A stretch of DNA of 64,000 bases from Chamaea fasciata (taxonomy: Eukaryota; Chordata; Aves; Passeriformes; Sylviidae): the NCBI GenBank assembly GCA_029207755.1, contig JARCOQ010000003.1:48528971-48592970 (forward strand). Reading direction: 5' to 3'. Of this stretch, positions 21,965-34,970 are shown piece by piece. The stretch's first letter is position 1. Every line of letters begins with the position of its first letter. The position numbers and the translations under genes were made by a program. The notes beneath the pieces are model-generated. The model ran no database searches. It saw nothing but the letters and a program-made list of their open reading frames with translations, and was not told the DNA's origin.

Positions 21965-23530
21965 TAAAATACCAAGTAATGCTGTATTTATTTGTAACAT
22001 ATAGCTATTACCTAAAGCAAGACATACACAACAAGAATCTGATACCCAGAAATAGAATGAGGATATGGTGTACAAACTATGCTCCTCCAACTATTTGCAA
22101 ATTACTTGATACATTTGTTCAAAAAGTTAATGCAGAAAAGCATTGTTCCTACAAAATGAGAGGGTAGTTCACAGCATTATAAAAAAATAGTTCTCACTAA
22201 GTGCTTACACATTTTCTGACATCTCTGCTATAACAAAAACAAAAACAAAAAAGAACAGTATCAGATGACATATGTTTTTTTAAATACTTATTTATAGTCA
22301 TCATAAGGAGTTGCCTTGAAAACAGAAATTTCACAGACTTTATCATTTTGACTTTCCTTTCAAGAAATGCATTTCTGGAAGCATTTCATTACTTCAGGAT
22401 CTATTAGAATCATTGTTGTAGCTCTCTTTCCCCTCATTTCCCTGACAGTATGCTGCTGTGGCTTTGATGACACCTTAATTGCTTTTTCTCTGTGACTTCC
22501 TTCTGGTGAAGTGGCTGCACTGTCTCACTGGCCACCTGCCACTGCAGGGATGTCAAGACCTTGATCCACACTGGTTTGCCTGGCTCCTCAGCTAGTTGCT
22601 ATAAATGGATGGTCCTTGGGGTGCTTCAAATCCAAGCTCTCAGTTCTTCCAGAATCAGACATTCTCAGTCCTGTCCACCAATGCAACTCTATTTGACCTT
22701 ACATTGGATTTATCGCAAAAATTGCCTTTACTAAGGCAGGAAAACAAACATTGAGTGTGACATCACCATGGGTGATAAAATGGCTGAAGTCCAGCTGACC
22801 CAGCACCTTGAATTCATGGTGAATGCCTGTCCTCAGTAAGTACTTTCAAATGCTTTTTATCTTGAATTTCCATCAGCTAGTTGCCTTTTGTTATCCTTTC
22901 TCAAAGTGGGCAATATTTCATTTATATCTCTAGTCCACTTATGATTAATGGCTCATGTTTGGTTCATGGATTAGATCACAGAGCTCCAAACATCATACTT
23001 GGATGTTTGCTCTCCTGATTTTCTTTCTTAACCACTACTATAATTTTTTTTTTGCTCTACCTGAGAAAAACATGCTTACAAGGCATTAGCAGATTCCGAT
23101 TTTCAATAAACGTTGAAGTAAGTGTTCTGAAATACCAGACCCTCTCATATGCTTTGAATTGGACATTAGGATGCACCTAAAACCATCAGTTTCTTTTAAA
23201 AATCTTACTTATTATTTGTAGCCATGGGGCTGAATTGAAAAATTATCAAAAAGGAGGGCCAGGAACAGTGAAGAAAACTCAAAGAGAAGAGCTTCACTCA
23301 GTTAAAAAACACTTTTATCTTCTTTGTCTAAGGAAATAAAGCCAGCGTGTTAACTGGCTTATTGCCTCCACAGCCCTTCCTGACAAAATACTAAAAATAT
23401 TCAGTGTGCGATTGGGGAAAAAATTCACTGAAATTTGGAAAGGTCTCAAAGGTAAATACATTTGTGCAAATTTTTGAATGTCAGTAGTCAACTAGAAGAA
23501 ACAAACCCATTAAAATACCCACAATGCAGG
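21965..23530. other. Intergenic, no gene recognised
   Basis: The only coding-like item is a 23-codon frame at 22768-22839 with a strong start context (CACCATGG) that runs into a good splice-donor sequence (GTAAGT from 22836). I do not recognise the peptide. The rest is AT-rich with a short CAAAAA-type repeat at 22233-22253. Confidence 0.4.
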
Positions 23531-23741
23531 AGAGACAGGTTAAATTCTTCACTGAGGGAAGTGAGGCACAGATATAGGTTTTCCAGAAAAGCTGTGGATG
23601 CCCCAGGAGATGTTTGAGACTAAGTTGAATGGGCTTTGAGCAACGTGGTCCAATGGAAGATGTCCCAGGCTACGGCAGGGGGCTTGGAACTAGATGGTGT
23701 TTAAGGTTCCTTGCAACCCAAACCATACTATGATTCCATGA
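23531..23741 (+). mobile_element. CR1 LINE 3' fragment
   Basis: This matches the CR1 3' region: 'aggttaaattcttcactgag' at the left, then the decayed equivalent of the 'ggatgccccaggag...' segment, and an end 'ccaaaccatactatgattccatg' corresponding to the CR1 terminal tail. It is a 5'-truncated dead copy. Confidence 0.75.
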
Positions 23742-26700
23742 AATAACCAGCAGCAGCAATCAGGTGCCCAGGCAGCACAGCTCTGGGCCAGCTGCAGAAT
23801 GCGGTGTCTCTGTCCTGGGGAGGTAAAACTGAGTCCTCACGAGAGATGACTTTCGAGGGTGGAGGACAGAGCAATCCTTAAGCAGGCTGATGACACGTGC
23901 CTAATTATTAGGTTTGAGTAGGAAAGTGGAGTCCTCATGAAACCCCTATTCCTCTCCTATATGTAAATCATGTGTAGATTATTAATTGTAACTCACAAGG
24001 CAATTCGTGAAGCTTGTTGAGCAATGAGCAGATGAAAGGACAGAAAGAATACATGGCTGAGTAGCTGCATTGCCATACTGTAAATAATGGTCATAGGTAA
24101 TCAATTTTTGCTTCAATAAATTAAGAGAACTCACTAAAGAGAAAATGCCTAAATAGCAGTTAATTGCATTGTTTGGAGAATGTCCACATATATATGATGA
24201 TTCTGTGTAAACAGCATGCCCCTGTGGTTTTCAAATTTTCTGTACAAATCTGTTATGAAAATGCATACTAATTTCATGGCATAGTCTTTATCCTTTATTC
24301 TAGAGGATGTTTTCTCAATAAGTATAATATGTGTTTGTTTTCATAGCATAGACTTGTTTTTCTTTCCTCTCTTCTTAGCAACAGCTTCTAAGAAGACTCT
24401 TTTCATCACTACTGCACTTTTTATTTAGCTGCAAACCATAAGTCCCCAATAAATTAACCCAAACCAACTCAACCAATTTGGCAGCTGCTGTCACTACAGT
24501 AATAGACAGCTATTGATTTCCATGTCTTTATTTAAATTCAACTTGCTTGTGCTGCATATAAGCATCTCAATTCCTATTGTGTTTCTGATTTCTAAATGGT
24601 ACCGGCACTTAGTTTCTCTTTTCTTCAGCTGGCTTTTATTTTTCTCTAAATTCCAACCACTGTAAACAGGGGATGCAAATCTGTACATCATTCTTTCTTC
24701 TTGCTCTCCTTTACCAGACAATGTAATATGCACCACTCAAATTATACAACAATTGCAATCCATTTTCCAAATCATCCTAGAATTTGATTATTTAGCCCAA
24801 ACCCACATAAAAAGTCTTCATATGCTTTTATTTTGTGACTACATGTAAACAGACTGATGACACATGTATAGAACTTAATCCCAAAGAATATTTGGACATA
24901 TGCTTAACTCCACTCTCATTTAACACAGCTTTTAAGTTTGTGCCCTCATTTTTCATTTTAGAAATTGAGGAGGAGGGTAAGGAGAGGAATCCAGGGATAT
25001 GTGGTGAGAAGACTCCTTTCAGCTTTGGTTATGTAGTCCATTTTTAATTTTGTCCATTCATTTCTAATATAGTAAAATCAAAAATTACAGTAAAACTTAA
25101 AAAAAAAAATAAGTCTACCCAGTAAAAATCCAGAGGAAGTACTATTCTATGAAGTGAAGACTACACCTGTTTTCCTTGCATCCCAGCTATGCCTTCCACC
25201 TCTGCATATGCTTTCTAGTTTAAAACCCTCACAGCTGAAGAGACAGAAAGCTTGGCCCATTAGGAGTTAAAAGAAGACCTGATGCTGCAAGACCAGAATT
25301 CACAGTGGTTCCTTGAGGCTGCAGGGTACGTGTGAGAGTGTGGAAGTTCTCTAAGGAGTGTTAGAAAAAGTCTCTTAACATTTCACAGTTGTAAATTGTA
25401 CTTTTTAGAATGCTGAGATAAAACTGCTTCATCTCTTTTTCCGATTTAACTATCTTGGTTGAAGATATGAAGTGTAGGTGAGAGGAAGACGTTATTCAGT
25501 TGGATGCTGTTTTTAATTTCATAGTGTAGGTAATGTATTCAGAAACCTTTGCTTTGAAGACAATCTGCATTCAATGCTGGTAAAGAGTATCAAACCTTTA
25601 CACAGTTTATGGGATAATTTTGATTAGATGCAGTTCTTTCTTACTCTGTGGACAGAAGCACACAATACCTACAATAACTATAGTAATTGTGTATTGGAAG
25701 TCAGCTATTCAGGAGAAAGCTTTTGTTTAGCATATAATAGTTCAGGCCTGTGAGACAGGGAAGTGTCTGCAGTTGAAGGACAAACAATAAAGACTGCTTG
25801 GCAGCAGGTTGCTCTTAAGTTACTTCACTTTATACATACCTTAAAGATCATTCAAATCAAAGTTCTCTAGCTCCAAACAACACTAACTTCACCTGAACCC
25901 CTCAGAAAGGCAAGGCATATATGGGGAACAATCAGCTTGGCTCTTCAGGAAACCACCTTGCCTGTGCAGAACTGGATGTGAAAGGGGCATATTGCCTGGG
26001 AAAGATGGCACCAAAATGTCAAACCACACCAAACTCTCATCAGGCAAACCCAACCCAAAGAAAAATTTTGCCTGAGTCCAATCAGGCCAAACTGTGCAAG
26101 CTCTCAAGTCACAAGAAGCTGAAACAAAAAACATATACGGATTTACTTGGTGTAGATGCTACCCCTATTTTCCTTCTCAAATAATTTATCTTGAGATCAA
26201 GAAGCAAAAATTTTGAAACAAGATCAGCAGCTGCAATAATTCTTCTGGAGTTACCAGGGTAGCAAAGCAAAACAAAACTTGGCATCCAGGATTACTTTTG
26301 GTGGAGAACTCATTAATAATGGTGAGATTCTGGTTCTCTGCAAATAACCTAATATTTCTTCACTACCAGAGATGTGTCTTCAGGTCTTCTGACATCACAC
26401 TCAAAAATGCCCTGATCTGTGCCCAGAGAAGGACCAGCGCCAGGGCAGCATCAAGTGCAGGGAGCTCACCTGACTCTCCTCCTTTCTAGGATTCCAGCAG
26501 CAGCCGCATGTGGCACTGCCATGCTTCTAATCACTTGGGTTAAAACTGGAAAACGCAGATATTTCCCACCAGGTTAATCTCTTCTGTAAGGCTTCCTGAC
26601 AAATGTGGTTTCCAAGTAGGACTGAAAGGAAAAACCACCCTCGGCCTTGGCTCCCTCATTGGTTTCCTTGTGGATCAGGTACTGTAGGGCTCCCTGGGGG

Positions 26701-29700
26701 CTGCTGGTGGTGGGAGACCCCAGCAGGTGTCCCTCACGGCAGAGCCTGGCAGCCAGGGCCCCTCCCATTTCCCCAGCCCAGCAGGGATGACCAGGAAGGG
26801 TCAGTCTGGGCTTGTGGTGGCTCCGGGGCCCTGGCAGCAACATACCAACTTATGCTTTGGGCAGCAGCCAGAACTGTTGCAAAATTGATCAGACATAAAC
26901 AAGATGCTTACCAAGCCAGCAGATAAGCATTCCTTGTTTTTCTGATATCTCCAAGCACAACATTGTAGTATTGTTATTTATATCGTATAACATCTTAATC
27001 ATTTATCACTTTCCATCTGTGCCGCAGACCCAGGATTCCATCAGCTAGGAACATCTGCATGGCCATAAGCATCCCAGGAGAATATTTTTGCAAAATTTTT
27101 GTATTATGTTCCCATTGCCTAGAGAAACAAACCATAGTTAATGAAAAGTAATACTTTGCTGGAAAAAAGGGAAAATATTTACTTAGTTCTGACCTCATTA
27201 CTTTCTCTCACAATCATTTTTCAAATAAAAACCTGTTCTCTCATCTCTCGATAGCTTCCAATTACCTCCTCAATTAAAAAGGTTTATTTTTACTCAAGCA
27301 GGGTCATGAGATGTAATATTTCATTGTTTCATAGTGTGACAAGGTGGGGGGTTTTTTTGTTGGTTTTTTTTTTTTTTTTTCCCCTGAGACTGTGCTCAGT
27401 GGTGCACAGTCATTTCTGCTGACTCATTTCCCCAGTCAGAGAATGTAGATGCTACCAAGCCCAGCTAGGAGACATGAACAATCCTGTGGTACACAGATGG
27501 GGCACCATGTAGGACAATGCCTCGGAACAAAACCAGTCAAAACAAAACCCCTTAGAGCACTGAAAGCAGGAAGGAGATTGGACTGAAGCATGGTTTATCA
27601 TTGACATTGGTGTACAAACTTTGGAACTGTAGAGCTACATAAAAAGCACCCTACATCTACCTACCATCTATCGATCTAACATCTACCCTAGTGAGACCAC
27701 AGCAGACACAGAATTATTTTTTGTTGTGTTACAGCTAGAACAAAATCCATACATCTGGGTTTGGCTGGATGGGGAAAGGCAAAATAGAGAGTAATAGCAA
27801 CAAAATATCTACAGTTGCTGGAGATTAAAGAAAAGTATTAAAATTTGATTACAAGTTTCTGCGATTTGAAGTGGCAAATATGTACTGAAGTACCAAAATA
27901 CTTAAATTGCTTGCACCACTTGTGCTGGTGATAAACCACAAACCAGAGCTGCTCATTTACGTGGGCCGTTCCATCAGTCCCCATTAGGTTGGTCTCTCTG
28001 TGGTACTATGCAGGAAAACAAGCCAAAACCCACATTTGGAGCCCCAGAGTAACTTCTCATTGCTCACTGTTCATTGCATTTCTAAATTTAATGCCAAAGA
28101 CAGGCAAAAATATAGTTTCTACAATAATAAGCCTAAGTTTACACCTATTTAGAAACACAATGACATTTATACCCAGAGAAAACATCCTTTCTCGTTAGTT
28201 AAGGTTGTTGCCATAGTGAGTTAATGCCAAAGTAAAATCTTAGCTCAGGGATGATTCAGGCACCTTTCTACTACAAGTTTGCTCCAGGGACCCACAGTGC
28301 CCCACATGACAGGGGCTCTAAAGGCTTCTGCTGTCTTAACTTTCTCCCTGAACAGCAGCTGAATACCACCACACTCAGGCCTCTTCTGTTCCAGATTTAC
28401 TGCACCTTTCAGGGAATATAAGGGACCAGGTGCCAGTAGCAGCAGAAAGCAGCCGGTTCTGCTGCCCAGCTGAGATCTGCCTCACTGTAACTCCCCTGTG
28501 GCTCAGTGTCGCATCGTGTCCACCTCCCTCGGATGCTGCAGAGAGAAACGTCCCCATGTCCCACCAGAAATGCTGCCTGGCACTAACAACATCCAGGTAA
28601 GGCGTATGTCCCCCGAAGCACCGAGCAGTTTGCTGACAGCTTTGGGGCATCTCCTCAGCTCTCCCATGCCCCGTGCAGTCCGTGAGTCAGCACTGCCTGC
28701 TCCTGCAGCCCAGAGCCAGACCAAACACCGGGCGGGGCACAGCCTGCCCCCTCTGAAACCTGCTGCTTTCTCTGACTCACGTAGTCACCCAAGCGGGTTC
28801 AAAGGTGAATTTTGGACAGACAATTTATTATAATACTCCTCTGAAGAGAATTATTATTATTAACCCTCTGCAATGAAGCTACATCAATCTTTATAAACTT
28901 GTTTTAACATCGAACCTTGTTAAACTCAAAGAAAACATCTGCGGAGGCAAATTTTCATCGGTGTTAAATAAATGCATTGATTTCTGGCTTGAGAATTGCA
29001 GCTCTTTCTATACGTCCAAGTTGATAAATCAAAGACATAACTGCCCTGATAAAGTTCCTATTTTCTTTGACAGAAACTACCAAGATTGCTTATCACTTCT
29101 TTAAGAGGAAAGAGGACAAAATAAAATAGTTCCAGAAGACTGCACATTTTTGTTTCAAATTCGATTTGATTTGCCTTTTCTCCATAGTATAAAACGTCGG
29201 TAAGAATTTTGCAAGCAGTTTTGGTTTGCTTGTTTTTTTTATCTTACAGAGCAAGTTATGAATTCAAATCTTCTCTAGCCAGTGTGAAAATCAGGATTTT
29301 TCACTACCAAGAAATATATCTCTAATAGATAAAGTCTGAAATATCTCTTTGTTGTGAGCATCCTTCAGATCTCTTTCAAACCACTGTGCCCTGTATTATG
29401 TAACAAACATCTATATTTTGAGCCTAAAATTCCAAATGCTTTTACTGATTTTATTATAAACAATTTATTTATTTAATTCCAATTTTATTAGAAGGTTTGT
29501 TTTTTTCTCAGGAACTGCAAACTTTTCCTTTATGCATTTTTGTTACGTTAAAAAAAAAGGCTTATAAAAGGACTATTGAAGCAATGAAAACACCTTATTT
29601 AGGTACATATTTAAATAACTCCAAGAACTGGATTCCAAATCCTACATAGTAACTCTAGATGATGTCCTAGATGCACTGACATGGTTATTTTTTTTTTCCT

Positions 29701-31222
29701 GCTCTATATTTAGATAGTCTTTTTAACTGTCCTTTTCTCTTGAAAAAAGAGAGATGGGCTTAACTCCCACCAGTGACAGATCAGCTGCTGCTGTCAGTCC
29801 TGAGGTCAGGTGCATCACCTGGTTTTCACAAAACCAGCACGTAGCTCAGCTGAGTGGCAGATGGATAAGGGTGTACAAGAATTGTGCATACACATGAGCT
29901 GAGACAGATGGCCTGCAGTGTGTTATTCTGTGGGGTGCAGGTAGATTCCCCCAGGAGATGCAGAAGGGCATGAGTGATATGTTGAACTTCTCTGTTTTGA
30001 GAAAACAGGAAAGAGTGGAAGTCCTGAAGAAGTGAAAACAGGGAGGGTTGCCATCATAGCTCCATGGTGTTTTTCGCATGCTGGGTTCTTAGTTTACTGG
30101 CTTACATGATTGCTTCTGGCACGCGATAACACTCTGCTCTTTGTAGCTCTCCAAAAAATATTTAAATCCTCCACTCTTTTGCCTAAAGCAGCATTATGCA
30201 CTGTGGATGGTAGCAATTATATGATACCACTTTCAAAGTCCCACTATGATAGTTATATTATTTTCTATTACATGTACCAAACACTATGGAAGTTGGGTAG
30301 AGCTTAACCTATGAAAATAATTTCCTTCCAGGGCACAGAATACTGCTCGCAAGTTTATTAATCTGGAATAGACTGGAACGATATTATGCCTCCACTGGGG
30401 TCCACCTTTCCATTTCTGCCACATGGTGATTTTCATCAAAGGAGCTGAATAGATTTTTCCTGCTAGTTAACTACCGGGGTAACACATAAGTTTGCTGAGG
30501 CACAGCATAACATACAGTCATTGTAGTGCAGGGAATCGAGTCTATCTGCCCTCAGTTTTATTCTTTTGCTACAAACATTCACATTTCCTGCCAGAACCAA
30601 TTTGGAGACAAATACAATTTTGATTTTCTTTACAAGATTTCTGCTTGCCTTTGCAACTAAAAAAGGACTTTAAAATACCACAGCAACTAACATGCTGTTT
30701 TCTCCATCCTCCCTCAAAAAAGAAACTCTTTGGAAAGTAGCAGCTCACCTGATTTTATTTGCTTATTCTTTCTGGGCTTTAAGAGCTGCTACTGAAAGCA
30801 TAGAGGAATTTTTATTCATGGGCAAGGGAGGCTGTGTTCTCAAGTGTGGTCAAAAAAATCACATGGTCTTATTTTATGTCATGTTCTCTTATCTTTATAC
30901 TATTCCTTTTTATTTTCGTAGGTTAAATGGCAATTATCATCCTTCATGTACTGAAGTTCTTTAGAAAAGGAAAAAAACTTCTGGGTGCTAATCACTAGGA
31001 TCCTTAGCCATTAGCAGCAGAACAGAAACAGGGATTTTTCTACCTGCTCTCAACTCTAATTTCAAAAGATAGTTTTGTAAGTGGCTAGACAGAAAAGCAA
31101 AACTCCTTCAGACAAAGGACAGACACAGTGGGTGAAGACCCCTTTGTATCCTTCCAAGAAACACCTCAAACACTCCTGTGGAGCCATAACAGGCAAGATA
31201 ACAGTCAAGTATTCCATGATAT
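23742..31222. other. Intergenic, no gene recognised
   Basis: No gene, RNA gene or clear repeat family is visible. A T-rich tract lies at 27350-27380. The open frames at 26574-26926 and 28375-28833 occur in locally GC-richer sequence and do not resemble known proteins. Sequence at about 28900-29250 has few repeats and could be a conserved noncoding element, but only a cross-species alignment could show this. Confidence 0.5.
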
Positions 31223-31381
31223 CAGAATGGTCTGCCCAAGGAGGTTGTGGGGCCACCATCCCTGGATGTGTTTCAAAAAAGACTGGATGTGGCACTCGGT
31301 GCCAAGGTTTAGTTGAGGTGAGAGGGCATGGGTTGGACTCAATGATCTTGGAGGTCTCTTCCAACCTAGTGATTCTGTGAG
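31223..31381 (+). mobile_element. CR1 LINE 3' fragment
   Basis: Typical CR1 3' sequence: 'atggtctgcccaaggaggtt', 'ccatccctggatgtgtttca', 'gactggatgtggcactcggt' and the tail 'ccaacctagtgattctgtga'. It is strongly 5' truncated. Confidence 0.9.
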
Positions 31382-33217
31382 ATATGCCACAAGATACATA
31401 GCTAAGAGATTTCCATGAGATGTGTGAATGCTGTGCTGAGGAGGAGATGACCCTTATCCCTGCAGTCAGGTGGAAGAGGGAGTGATGATGCTAAGGTGTC
31501 ATGGCTCTGCTCTGCCCTTTCACTAGACCCACAGTCTTTGTAATCCCTCTCTCTGTTCCTCTTCATATAAATTGTTACTTTTACATATAAATTGGCTGAC
31601 TTGCCCCCATTTATGATGGCAGCACAGTCTCACCTCCACTTCTTCCAAAACTAAAAACTGGCATCTGAAATCCTTCATGGCAGAGGCTGAGAACACAACC
31701 ATCTTACAGACAAATCAACAGGCCAGCTCCTCTTCCTTACCCAAAGCAGGGACAGCTCTTGGGTAAGATTTGTGCCTCTGACTGTGTCAGAGTATACTCA
31801 AGAACTTCAGAACTAGTGCTCCTGACAATCCAAAGATCTCCATCAGCTTGCTCTACGCTGGATGCAGGACAGATGATCTCTCTCTCTTCCCCCCTCTTCT
31901 TTCTTTTCTCTCCCTACTTTTTTCCCACCCTCCTCTTTCTCATAGGATTTTGCAAGGTTTACCAATATAGCCTTTTTCTAACTGCGTGACATCATCTTTG
32001 CATTAACAAATGTGAATTTTTCTTGAAATAAAATTGTTACTTGTTAAAGGACCTCTAGTGCTGTTTCACTGCACCTCCACCCAAAGGTATTTTCGAATCT
32101 GAGTCTCTTTCCTCTCCTTCTTGTGTTGAAAAGTCCTAAGGGGTACTTAGTCTTGACCCAATAAGTGGGCAGGGAGAGCTGGGAAGTGACTTCTCAGCTT
32201 TTTTTGAGCAGTGCCAAGACAATGGCTACAAGACAAAGGCCAGAGCGTGGCTGTTACCCTATTTGGAGTTATCTCCTCCTTACCTCAGCAGAAGGATCAT
32301 GACAAGGTTGTTTATCCTGAGAACTAGGAAAGATACTTACCAAATGAGGGTGAGAGAAAAAGAGAGGCTGAGACAGATATTGTCATGTAGAGCAGGCACC
32401 CTCTTGGGGCCTTTGTGTTTTCCCCCTCTTCTGAAAGCAGAAATGTTTCTCTCTTGCTTACTAATTTTCATGATATACAGATGAAAAAATAAAGTTCAGA
32501 TTCACAAATACTTTATACTGTAAGTCTTTAAAGACCATCATGACTACCAAAGAAAGCAAAAATCCCAACCCAGGAGAGGTAATAATTGCTAGAAGACATT
32601 GGCAATATTGAAATAGAAGAGCTAACTAAAGGGCAAGACTCATTCAATGATTCATGGCCCTGCAAACAACCCTGTAAATGAGACTGTGAACGGATATCAC
32701 TGAGACATGAGTTGTTGTCCACTATTTCTACAAGAGTTCTGGAAGTGTATGATTTTCTTTCCTGTTCCCCATTTCTGGTGCAGTCCAACTTCACCAAGTG
32801 GAGAAGGGTGAGCAGCAGTAATGTGTGGGACTTTTCACAGCATGAGGTCATCAACAGCAGGTGCAGGACACTCACAGGAGGAGTCACACCTCAGAGGTCT
32901 CATGTGGGGGGTCTCTACTTTGTCACAAACTGACAGCATGCTCCCCTCACCTCAGTAAATGTGACGGAAGTGGTTCTCTGGCGCCCCTCACTCCTGCCAC
33001 CAAGAGAGCCAGTTCAGAATGAGAAAATTTGATATTCACATCTTGCAACACAAACCTGGACATCACTCCTTTAAAGGTGGCTGCCTACCCTACCTATCCA
33101 TATGTATATGGGTGCATACCAGTCGTAGGAGTGAAACAAGGTAGCTTCACAAATTCCTAGCAAAGCACAGCACTTCAGCTGCTCACTGTCTCACAGATTG
33201 AATCAATAGGATCAATA
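31382..33217. other. Intergenic, no gene recognised
   Basis: Pyrimidine-rich patch at 31880-31940 (CTCTCTTCC-type). The 119-codon minus-strand frame at 32528-32887 does not resemble a known protein. Nothing else is supported. Confidence 0.5.
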
Positions 33218-33793
33218 GGCATCCTGGCCTGTATCAGCAATAGTGTGACCAGCAGGAACAGGGACGTGATTCTCTCCCTGTCCTTGTGAGGCTACACCTT
33301 GAGTTCTGTGCTCAGTTTTGGGCCCCTCACTTCACAAAGGACATTGAGGTGCTGGAGCATGTCCAGAGAAGGGCAACAGAGCTGGGGCACAAATCTTATG
33401 AGGAGCAGCTGAGGGAGCTGGGGCTGTTTAGCCTGGAGAAAAGGAGGCTAAGGGAAGATCTTATTGCTCTCTACAACTCCCTGAAAGAAGATTGTAGCCA
33501 GGTGGAGGTCAGCCTCTTCTCCCGGCAACCAGAAACAGGATGAGAGGACAGCCTCAAGCTGTGCCAGGGGAGGTTCAGGTTGGACATTAGGAGCAGTTTC
33601 TTCACAGAAAGGGTGATTAAACATGGAAATGGACTGCTCACAAGAAGGTGGTGGAGTCACTGCTCCTGGAGGTGTTTAAAGGAAAGACTGGATGTGACAC
33701 TTGGTGCCATGATCAGTTGACAAGGTGATCAGTCAGAGGCTGGACTTGATCTCAGACGTCTTTTTCAACCTAAATGATTCTATTCGATTGTGT
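33218..33793 (+). mobile_element. CR1 LINE 3' fragment, about 575 bp
   Basis: This is a well-preserved CR1 3' end. The frame at 33286-33543 translates the C-terminal end of the CR1 second ORF ([14 protein letters not shown], then the '[16 protein letters not shown]' segment), followed by the 3'UTR and the tail 'cctaaatgattctattcgattg'. The element is 5' truncated and lacks the endonuclease and most of the reverse transcriptase. Confidence 0.95.
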
Positions 33794-34165
33794 CTTCCAT
33801 TTCATCTCTGTTCTGTAGCAATTTCTTGTTGTAACATAGGACCAAGTGATGCTTTTAAAGCTGATTTTAATCTAGGAATGCAAAATTAAACATTGTGAAT
33901 TAAAACAGCCAAACCACCATGGCATAAGGGCCAACACTCCAAAGCTACTGCACACCACAGTTTTGAGCAGCTCTTCTGAACCTATTCTTTCAGAAGGGCT
34001 GAAAATGGCAGAAAATCAACACAGGCAAGTAAGGAATTAATCTGTAAAAACTAATTCTAAAAAATGGTTGAAAGTATTGTTATAAAAGAGAACCCCATCA
34101 TCTTGCTGTAAAGGGCTTTCTATTCGTGTATTTACAGCTGCCTCCAATTGTCAACCTGCACATTT

Positions 34166-34593
34166 CACAGAATCACAGGCTCACTTAGGTTGGAAAAGAC
34201 TTCTGAGACCATCGAGTCCAACCTTGGACTGAATACCTTGCCAGCTATACCATCACACTAAATGCCACATCCAGTCCTGAACACCTCCAACGATGGTGAC
34301 TCCACCACCTCCCTGGTCAGCTCATTCCAGTGTTAACCTGCTCCTTCTATGAAGAAATTCCTGCAAATGTTCAAACTAAGTCCCACTCGGCACACCTTGA
34401 GGCCATGTTCTCTCATCCTGTCGCTGGTTGCCTGACACAAGAGACCAAACCCTACCTGGCTACTGTCTCCTTTCATGCAGCTGTAGAGTGGTAAGGTCCC
34501 TCCTTTTCTTCAGGCTACACACCCCCAGCTCCCTCAGCCACTCCTCGTAGGACTTGTGCTTCAGACACTTCAGCAACTTCACCAGCTTCCTTC
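34166..34593 (-). mobile_element. CR1 LINE 3' fragment, minus strand
   Basis: On the plus strand it starts with the reversed CR1 tail 'cacagaatcacaggctcac' and continues through 'ggttggaaaagacttctgag', 'gtgactccaccacctccctg' and 'cccccagctccctcagccac', the standard order of a minus-strand CR1. It lies 0.15 kb from the next CR1 piece, which belongs to a different subfamily. Confidence 0.93.
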
Positions 34594-34745
34594 TGTAATT
34601 TTTACTGAAGGGATTTGTGTTGTTAAAAATTAATTGGCCTGATTTTGCCTTTTTGCAGTACTAACAGCCCAGAAACTCGCTCTTTCAATTGTTCCTGTGA
34701 GATGCCTGAAGAGTCCTCTCTCTTCTGCCAAGTGTTTCACGCACA

Positions 34746-34970
34746 AAATCACAGAATGGGTCACGACGGAAGGGACCACAGCGGATCATCCGGCCCAGCC
34801 GCCCTGCTCAGGCAGGATCAAGCTAGAGCACACGGCACGCGATTGCGATCAGACGGTTCTTGAGTATCTCCAGCGAGGGAGACTCCTCAGCCTCTCCGGA
34901 CAATCTGTTCCAGTACGCGGCCACCTGCACAGCGAAATTCTGCCCCAGCTTCAGGTGGAACTCCCCGCGA
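34746..34970 (-). mobile_element. CpG-rich CR1 fragment at the SHPRH promoter island
   Basis: The plus strand reads 'aaatcacagaatgggtcacg', then 'gaccacagcggatcatccgg', 'cagcgagggagactcctcag' and 'aattctgccccagcttcagg', which corresponds step by step to a minus-strand CR1 3' end. Unlike the other CR1 copies here it has kept many CpG dinucleotides. It grades directly into the CpG island that follows. Confidence 0.85.
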
